DNA of 64,000 nucleotides from Euglena gracilis (lineage: Eukaryota > Euglenida > Euglenophyceae > Euglenales): positions 20,095,916 to 20,159,915 of the forward strand of contig CP154955.1 of assembly GCA_039621445.1 (NCBI GenBank), read 5' to 3'. Below are positions 53,001 through 60,900 of the stretch, piece by piece (positions within the stretch are counted from its first letter, which is position 1; the number at the start of each line of letters is the position of its first letter). The position numbers and the translations under genes are program-made. A model generated the notes under the pieces. It saw nothing but the letters and a program-made list of their open reading frames with translations. It ran no database searches and was not told the origin of the DNA.

Positions 53001-56000
53001 CAGATGGCCTTAGATTTCAGCCGTGCTGCATGGTACTCTATTTCACAAAATCGCCAAATTTGGCCAAATGGAAATTGTTGCACAAAATACCCCAATTTCT
53101 GGCCAAATACCCCTCGAAAACTGCTCAGATATGATTGCCACATGTCTAAAAACCATTTTGGACACTTTTTGGCACTTTTTATTTTGGGTCCCCTGGACGC
53201 CGTCTTCCCGCCCGAACCGGCGTTCTGGACGCCGGTTCGGGCGTGAAGCCAGAGCCCCAATACACGGTTTCAAGCACCCAAGCCGCCCAAGCACAAAGGA
53301 AAGCATCCAATTCGTTGTAGACAGCGCCAAGGGCATTGCAGACCTCCTCAAATTCAAGGAGGTGTGCCAATGCCGATTGCTTTGTCCCTTCCGAACCGGA
53401 TGCTTTCTTTTTGGTAGCCTCCGCCAGAAGGTTACCGTGCAAGAGGTCAACAGCAGGGTTCTGTCTTTTGTCCCATCCCTGCTTAATTGTGGCCAAAATT
53501 TCAGCAACTTTTGGGGGTTGTGGCAACATTTGGTCCATGGTGTTTGCGGCTTTCTTCGCCATTTTTGCAAGAATAGACTGAGGAACAACACAAGCAATGT
53601 GCATAAAATACCAACCCTCTGTCATCTGTTTGGCTCTAAAGCGGATATCGGCGTCAGGCCAAGCATTGAGGGGCCTTTGGGGGGGGGGGTGACCCGGCGC
53701 CTTCGGCGCCCCCCCCCCCCCAAAGTGCCCCCCAATAACTTGGCCTCACGCCCATTTCTCGTTTTCCAGGACCAGCGGTACTATGTGCGTATGATTTGGG
53801 TCATTTGGACACCATTTCCACAGACCTGTTTCTATTCACAAAAAAACAGGGCATATTTTCAATTCACGAAAATATGCCCTGTTTTTTGTGAATAGATATT
53901 CACGAAAAACAGGGCATATTTTCGTGAATAGGATTTTTGGGTTAAAAATGACAAAAAAAATGCCCAAAAACATGGCGTGAAGCACACCAACGAAAAACAG
54001 GGCAGGCGCCGGGCCTTTCTATTCATGGTCACAGAAAAATCGTGGGCTATAACCCGTATTCAGAGCGTATAACGGGTCAAGGGCGCCCTTGACCCTTATA
54101 CGGCCTGAATACGGGTTATGCCCACAATTTTTATATAAAGTCAGTGAACCCCCACCCCCCCGCCGACAGGACGAAGCCGGTGACCCCTTACGATGGACTG
54201 TGGGGTGACAAAGCCTGATGGGAGGGTCACCGGCTTTGTCCCGGGTCTGGTGGACCACTTTTTAAAAAGAATGAATGAATCATGTGCAACCGATTCCAAA
54301 TCGGAAAAAACCACAATGATGGTGAGACGCATTGCCAGGCAGCACAACACGAGGAAGGAGAGAGATGCCAAACCTGGTGCAAGAGTTTAAGACGTCAAGG
54401 TTAAGACTTCAGAAGAAGCTAGAGAAGAAATAGCAAAAAAGTGAGAAACAGAAAAAAGAATATGTCAGCTGGAAGGTTTAGAGTCGAACAAATTGTTTTT
54501 ATGGCAAAATTAATTCCTAAAATGAGAAAAGTTCGTAATGAAAGTTGGAGCTCATTTCAGAGGAGACATTATAAAACAAGGGAAGATGGCAAAAAGGAGG
54601 CAGAAAAAAAAGATCGTAAACAATCAAGAATTTGTTAGCTGAGAGGTTTACAGTAAAACTTATTGCCTTCCTGACGAAAATGCACTGGAGGTTGGCGTGG
54701 TTTGGCTGTTGGAAACAAGAAAACACAATTTTTTTTCATAATGATGAAAAACTGTCAAGTGTCAAAGTGAAGATGAATTCCAGACAAGAATGTTTCCTGT
54801 CCAATCACAATGGCGTACGGGACAGCTTGTTTTCTTGCTGAACGTGTCGGAAGGTGAGGAGCAGTATTTGTTGAATCAGCTGCGGCAGGTCTGCCTTGCC
54901 TCTCATTAGCCAAAAGAAATTATTTTATTGCAAAAGAAAGTGTGCATGGTGGGAGGGGATGAGAACGTGTCATAGTTGATACTCGTTTTGAGACCCTCCT
55001 CTCCTCTGTGCCAGGATGGGGTCACTTTTCTGCCCCGTTTCATGCGGTCAGACTTCAGCATCCAGGAGAGGACGGACCTGTATTTACAAGGTGGCTGCCT
55101 CTGTGTAAATCCCAGGAACCTTGTGGTCGACTTCCTCCACCGCCGAGTCCCGACCCGTGAGGGGATGTCCTCCTTCCGCACCACTTTTGGTGCTCCACCC
55201 TCATGCCACTTTTGGTGCTGTACCACTCTTATGCTGTACCACAGCTGATCAAGACAATTTATTATGGTTATCTGTAAAGCTGTTTTTTTTTTGAAGGAAC
55301 AAAACCAAATTTATTCCCACACGCTGATCCGCTGAGACGTCATACCATCAGGTCACAGTCTTTTGATGCGTACATTGCCTGAGGCACCTCATCTCGGGGT
55401 TCTTTGTGACCCAAGCTCACCGCGTAGATGAAGACTCCCCAGAGGCATTCATTTTACGCCTGTTCCGTGAAACCTCCAGTTCTGGTTTCATCAAGGCCTT
55501 CTCACAGCCATGCAATTGCAGTCCCCCTTTTTCATTCTTGATATGAACTGCTTGTGCACTCCCTGTGTGGAACATCGTTTTGATTTTGAAGAAACTATTA
55601 CCTTGTATCAGTTGCATTTTTTTTGGAAGTCTCCAGCGTTGTGATTTCCCAGTGTATCGGAATGGAATTTGCTCCTGCTCAGCTTTTCTATTACCAAAGG
55701 TGTTTTTTACATAATTTATGTGTTTTTTATTATTTAAAGTATAAAGGTATTTTCTGGAGCAAAACCCCCGCCCCAAATAATAAAAACCCCCTCCTCGAGG
55801 ACAGATTTCGGCTGCCCAAATAGAAAATCCCGCTTCCAACAGGTGTGAAGGAGAAGGAAAAACCAGCAGACACATTGCAAAAATCACAAAAAAAAGGATG
55901 AGATTGGTTGAGGTTGGCCAAATATTTAAATAATCAATGGATTCGCCTCTTTAAGGGGGCCACTGCGAGGCAATTTGAAACCTCCAGGTTGGGCTTCCAT

Positions 56001-57958
56001 TTGCTCCCAAATAATAACCCCTGATTTATTATTTTGACAATTTGAAGTCGGGTCCAAGCTTTACTGGGATTGTACCTCACCCAATAAAGCCCACCCCTGA
56101 GTTTTTTTTTCCCAACGTGCATGACAATTGCCCCATTGGGGTTTTATTTGTTGGCCGGTTTCAATACCACGTTGTTCCTTTTCAAATGCCAATGTAAGCT
56201 GAGAGTGAGAAATAATGGCTATGGGGGCTGAGAAACGTTATGTTGTACATTTTGGCCAAGCAATCTGCATGCCATCAGCACCCAGAATACCTTGCAGAGG
56301 GGCTGCGATTGCCGAAGGTTTTGAAAGCACTACAGGTGCTGCAATGCGTGCTCCGCCACACGGCCATCCATGTTTATTGTGCGGGGGTCGGTTCAGCCTC
56401 GGGATGATACACGCCCTCTCCAGAACCCGCAACTCAGCAGCTTTCCCCCATCCAGTGCCCACCCAGAAAGGTGGTCAGCCAAAGATAATTGTTCCAAATG
56501 ATGTGGTCAAAGGGGTTGGGCCAGGTTTTTTTTTTAAGTTTGGACCCCCAGGGGGAGGGGGGGGTAGGGTGGGTGGGTTCCGCGACCCCCCGGGGGGGGG
56601 GGGGGGGGGCTGCCCCCAAGGGCCTTGTGGGTCCCCCACCAGACGGGAGGAAAGGGCCAATTTCGGCGCGAAGGGCGGAATTTTTTTTTCACCCCCCCCC
56701 AAAGTGGTCCCCAGACCCCCCCCCTCCCCCTGGTGCCCCTGGGTGGGTGGTGGGTGGGTGGGGACCCCTTCCCCCCGGTCGTAAAAAAAGTTCGGTTGGA
56801 GCAAAAAGAGAGTTGTAGCCCTTTTGGCGTTTTGAAATTTCATTTTGTTTTTCCTGTGGCTGCCAATCACTCCACAGGTGCAAAACGTTCATTTTTGGCC
56901 ACGGTTCCGGCTTGAGGTCATCCAGTCCGTGGACACCATCAAGCCCGACGTGGTGGAGGTTTTCCCCGCGATGCCCAGCAGGATGGCTGAGGTTCAGAAC
57001 AACATCACCGACATTGTGACACAGGTGCATTCAATCATTTTGGTCATGGGCCAACCTCCCCCCAGGGGGTGGGTGATTAGTTCTTTTTTAGAGTGATTGG
57101 GTTTTTGGCCCAAATACCCTGCCCCCGGGCCCGGGGGGGAGTGGCCCAAAACCAAAAGATTTGTGTCATTTTGCCCTTGGATTTGGTGGCCAACCCCGGA
57201 GCGGGGGGTTAGTGATTGGTTCGTTTTCCAAAAAAAATTGATTGACTGGTTTTGGGAGAGTGGAAGTGTACGCGCAGGTCCGTCAGAAAATTGTATGCTC
57301 AGATGTGTCTGTCTATGTGTTTCTTGTGTTGCGTTTGAGTTGGGTGTGTCTCTATTGGTCTGTGACATTACCACATTATTACCCATACCGCAAGGGGATA
57401 TTATGGAGGTGTCGTCCCCATGACCCCCCGTGACCCCCCCGTGACCGCGATTTGAGACCTCAAAATTTTTGAAGGAAACCACAAGTCAAAAGAAAATCTG
57501 AGGCAATTTCGCCCTTGTTTTGATGGCATAAAGTGGAGCCCCACAGTACCCCACAGTATCCCACATTGCCCCACACACCCTTACCCCCCAACACCCCCCA
57601 CACACATCCCCCACACCCCCGCACACACCCCACACCTCCACAGTAACCCACACATGAATTTTTTTGGCATCATTTTTTGATTCACTTGGCCTGCGGCCTC
57701 ATTCCGGGGGAGGCCCCAGACCCCCAAAACAAAAATAACATCATCCTTTATCTGTGCAATTTGCGGCATCCAACACCTAATCTTTCCGGACACCCCCCAC
57801 ACGCCCCCCCCCCCCCACACGCCCCACACCCCCCCACTGCCCCCACCCCACACTACCACCCACACCCCCCACACCCCCCACACCTCCCACACATGCCCCC
57901 CACAGTACCCCACATTTAAGTGCGGGGGCTCTTCTCTATGCCATATGTGATGCATGTT

Positions 57959-57994
<36 letters not shown>

Positions 57995-60900
57995 TTAATA
58001 TGTTAGACCTCAATGCAAGTGCCGGAAAAGTGGATTTTTCAGGATGATGCGCGCCACTCTATGCTCTACCCCCCACCTTTCTCCCCAGTCCCCTCAATGC
58101 AATTGCCGACACGTGTGCATGTCCCAGACGTCAGATGTCCCCATCTTTTTTAAAAAAAATTCATTTAACATTTCATGTGAGCCTCCCCAAAGGGGGGCTT
58201 AGAGTGGGTCGGTCAAAGGCTTGGCCAGGAAAGATTTTTAATGATTTTTGGCTGATTTTGGTGGGCTTTGGGTGGGTGGGTGGGTGGGTGGGTGGGTGGG
58301 TGGGGTGGGTCGACCCCCCCCCAGGGGGTCGTGCGTGGATTGGTTTTCAAAAAAAAAATGTCGGTGGATGAGGATTGGACCTGAGAGATCACTCAAGGGT
58401 TGAAGTTCCACATTTTGTACCATGGAAATAAGGTTGAACAGTTTCCCGTCACCCGGAACTGTGCACACCCCCAACAGAGTCCCTAAATGCCCTTTTCCTC
58501 GTCATATTCTTGGGCCACCAACACGCAGGAAAAATCCTCCCTTGTCCACTTTCATTCCAGTTTGGGGGGTTGTGCAGTGGGCTCTGGCGATGCGGTTGTC
58601 GCTGCTCACAGGTCTTGGGGGAGCTCACTGGCAAGGCCTCCGCCCTCATCCCCGCCTCTCAGCTGACGCTGGACAACGCCCTTACTGGCAGCCGCCCTCC
58701 TGCCAAGCAACCGGACTCATACCCGATGCCATCCCCCCCCCAGCTGAATTGGCCCCCCAATTCTTTGTCCGGGGCCAACGTCCACCCCTTTTTTCAAAGC
58801 TGAAGCTGGGCAGCTCTGCCCCTCCCCCCCCCCCCCGCTTGTTGGAGCTCTGTGCACCCCAATTCCAGTCCCCTCCCTGTTGACTTTGGATCCTGTGACA
58901 CGGTGGCGCACCAGACCTGTTCCGTACGCTGCGGACCGAATTAGGACCTGCCTCCCATACCCTGCCGGCACCGACCAAGAGGTTGATCGAGGATTTGAAG
59001 TCCCTGCGAGATTTACTGCTACTTCTGTATGCGGTGGATTGTGTCACATTCTATCATTACCTCGACAACCTGGTGTGTTTTTGCATTTGTCGATGTGGTT
59101 TGCAGAAATTATGTGAAGCTATGACATATGTTGAAATTTCACAACAACAGGCACATGAGAAAAAGAGGCAAACTGTGCCCCAGAATACCCAATGCCACCA
59201 ACATCAAAACCAAAAGGCCACGCATCCCACACAAGTGCGGGAAGTGTCGAAGAAACTGGGAGTCGACGAGGTGAGCTAGAACGGGCTTTTTGTATTTAAT
59301 TCTCGGGGGTTTCCCTTCAAAAATCGGTATGAACATTTTGTCGGTTTTCCCTTTTATTTTGATGATTTCTTCACACCCCAAGGGGGCTGGGGGCTGGGTG
59401 CTATGGGCAGGCAGGGGGAGGACCAGGTTTTGAGATGGGCTCCTGCACACCCCCGGAGCGAAGGCAATAGCCATTTATGGAATAATTATTCTGTTGTCCC
59501 CAGCACCAAAACCAACCCCCAGGGGAGTATTCCTGCTGTGGGCAGGAATACTCCCCATTGAACTCCCCAGAGGTTGTGAAAAAGAAGCCTGGTTGAAAAT
59601 ACTGAGAAAAAATCGGGTGTTTTTCAATTAAAACATCATTTTGTTGTATTTCATATGCATTATTCTTCATCAAAATTGTTTCAATATGACAGTTTTTTTT
59701 TTTCACAACAGTTGACTTGCAGCATATCCCGATTCGTGCCACCGCAATCCACTGCCAAAGGAATTGAACTACCACGAGGAATTGAAGAAAAGCTCGAAAA
59801 TTTGCCCAAAATAAATCACCAGAGTGATGCAGAGCAAACATTATTCTTTCTTGGCCAGGATTGATTTTGATTCTGATGAAATTGGCCGAAGTGCTGGACG
59901 TCATTCACGGGTCTTTGGTCAACGATCCCCCTCTGTGGAAAAGTGGTTTGGAGCAGCAGGCTGTGTATGGGCTCTCTCCCACAGGTCACCTCGTCTCGCA
60001 CATCCATTGGGATCCCTGGGCTCGATAAGGTGCCTGCGGAGTGGACGTTGACTGCAGCTGGTTCTCGGCTGTTGTCCGCAGCTCGCGGTCAGGCCCTTCG
60101 TGCAGGACCCTTGCTGGGGGGGGGGGGCGGTGCAGCAACCGCTGTGCATTGTCATCCAAAGCATCAAAAGTCGTTGGAACAAAAATTGGTGTATTTTTGA
60201 ATGAAATGAAATCATTTTTTCGTGAGTTAGTTTTCTTTATTAGAAGTGTGGAAAAGCTTCACAGTATAACAGGTTTTGAATTTTCTTTGAAACAAACTCA
60301 GGGGTCTTCCAACAAATTTGCACCAACCCCTCCGACGTCGCAGGAGGGTAATTGATAATCACAATTTTCCCGCAATTTTCCTCAATTTCTGCAATTATCC
60401 GCAGTTTTCCCGCAATTTCCATAATCAATCCGCAATTATTCCGCATTTTTTCCCTTTCCGCAATTTTTTCGCATGAACCTAAAATACAAAGTAAAATGAG
60501 TTCTGGCCATTTCTCAAACGTTACAAAGGGCACCCAGGTGCTTTTTTTTTTTGCTATTTTGTTACACACCTGACAAAATTTGCAAATTTTTGGCTTTTTT
60601 CAGGGTTTTCCCTGAAATCTCCTGGGAAGTATTTTTTTGACTTAGAAAAATTCCACATCCTGACCAGATTTTACCCGAGACCAAAGTTTTTTGTAAAAGT
60701 TTTGCATTTTTGGATTTTCCATTCAAAAATTACATACCCTCAGAGTCAGCATATGTTCCCAAATTGCAAAAATCATTTTTTTAACCTATGTGAATAACGG
60801 CTCAAAACTTACACCCATGTTGCAAAATGACCAAATTTGTGAAAAAAATTTGAGTCCCCTCCAGTAGAAGTGAACTAATTCCCAAAACCGCAATTTCTGA

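Larger units (their letters stand above)
51992..54032 (-). mobile_element. TIR element, 2.04 kb, with PHD-finger-like ORF
   Basis: Terminal inverted repeats of about 48 bp: GTAACCGTGAATAGAGGCCC then GGCGCCTGCCCTGTTTC on the left; GTGACCATGAATAGAAAGGC then CCGGCGCCTGCCCTGTTTT as reverse complement on the right. Subterminal palindromes (52075-52124, 53833-53920) reuse the CCCTGTTTTTTGTGAATAG motif. The minus strand encodes a protein-like ORF (53275-53625) and a PHD-like finger (52327-52512). A smaller repeat pair (52650-53275) is nested between them. No clear target duplication. Not a family I can name. Confidence 0.55.

Noticed and set aside
53690-53730. GGCGCCTTCGGCGCC hairpin as a terminator
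   Set aside because: Bacterial-type terminators are not meaningful here; it is a G-run/C-run border inside the TIR element.
56238-56462. Minus-strand peptide LQGILGADGMQIAWPK resembling a DDE_4 D-G-H-I motif
   Set aside because: Similarity is limited to about 15 residues, an expected residue is missing, and flanking frames show nothing related.
59111-59275. Exon-like segment between XPF exons 7 and 8
   Set aside because: Open in two frames (KKLGVDE-type and RPRIPHKCGKCRRNW) with AG/GT borders, but XPF exon 8 joins exon 7 in phase without it. Possibly a transposon fragment.
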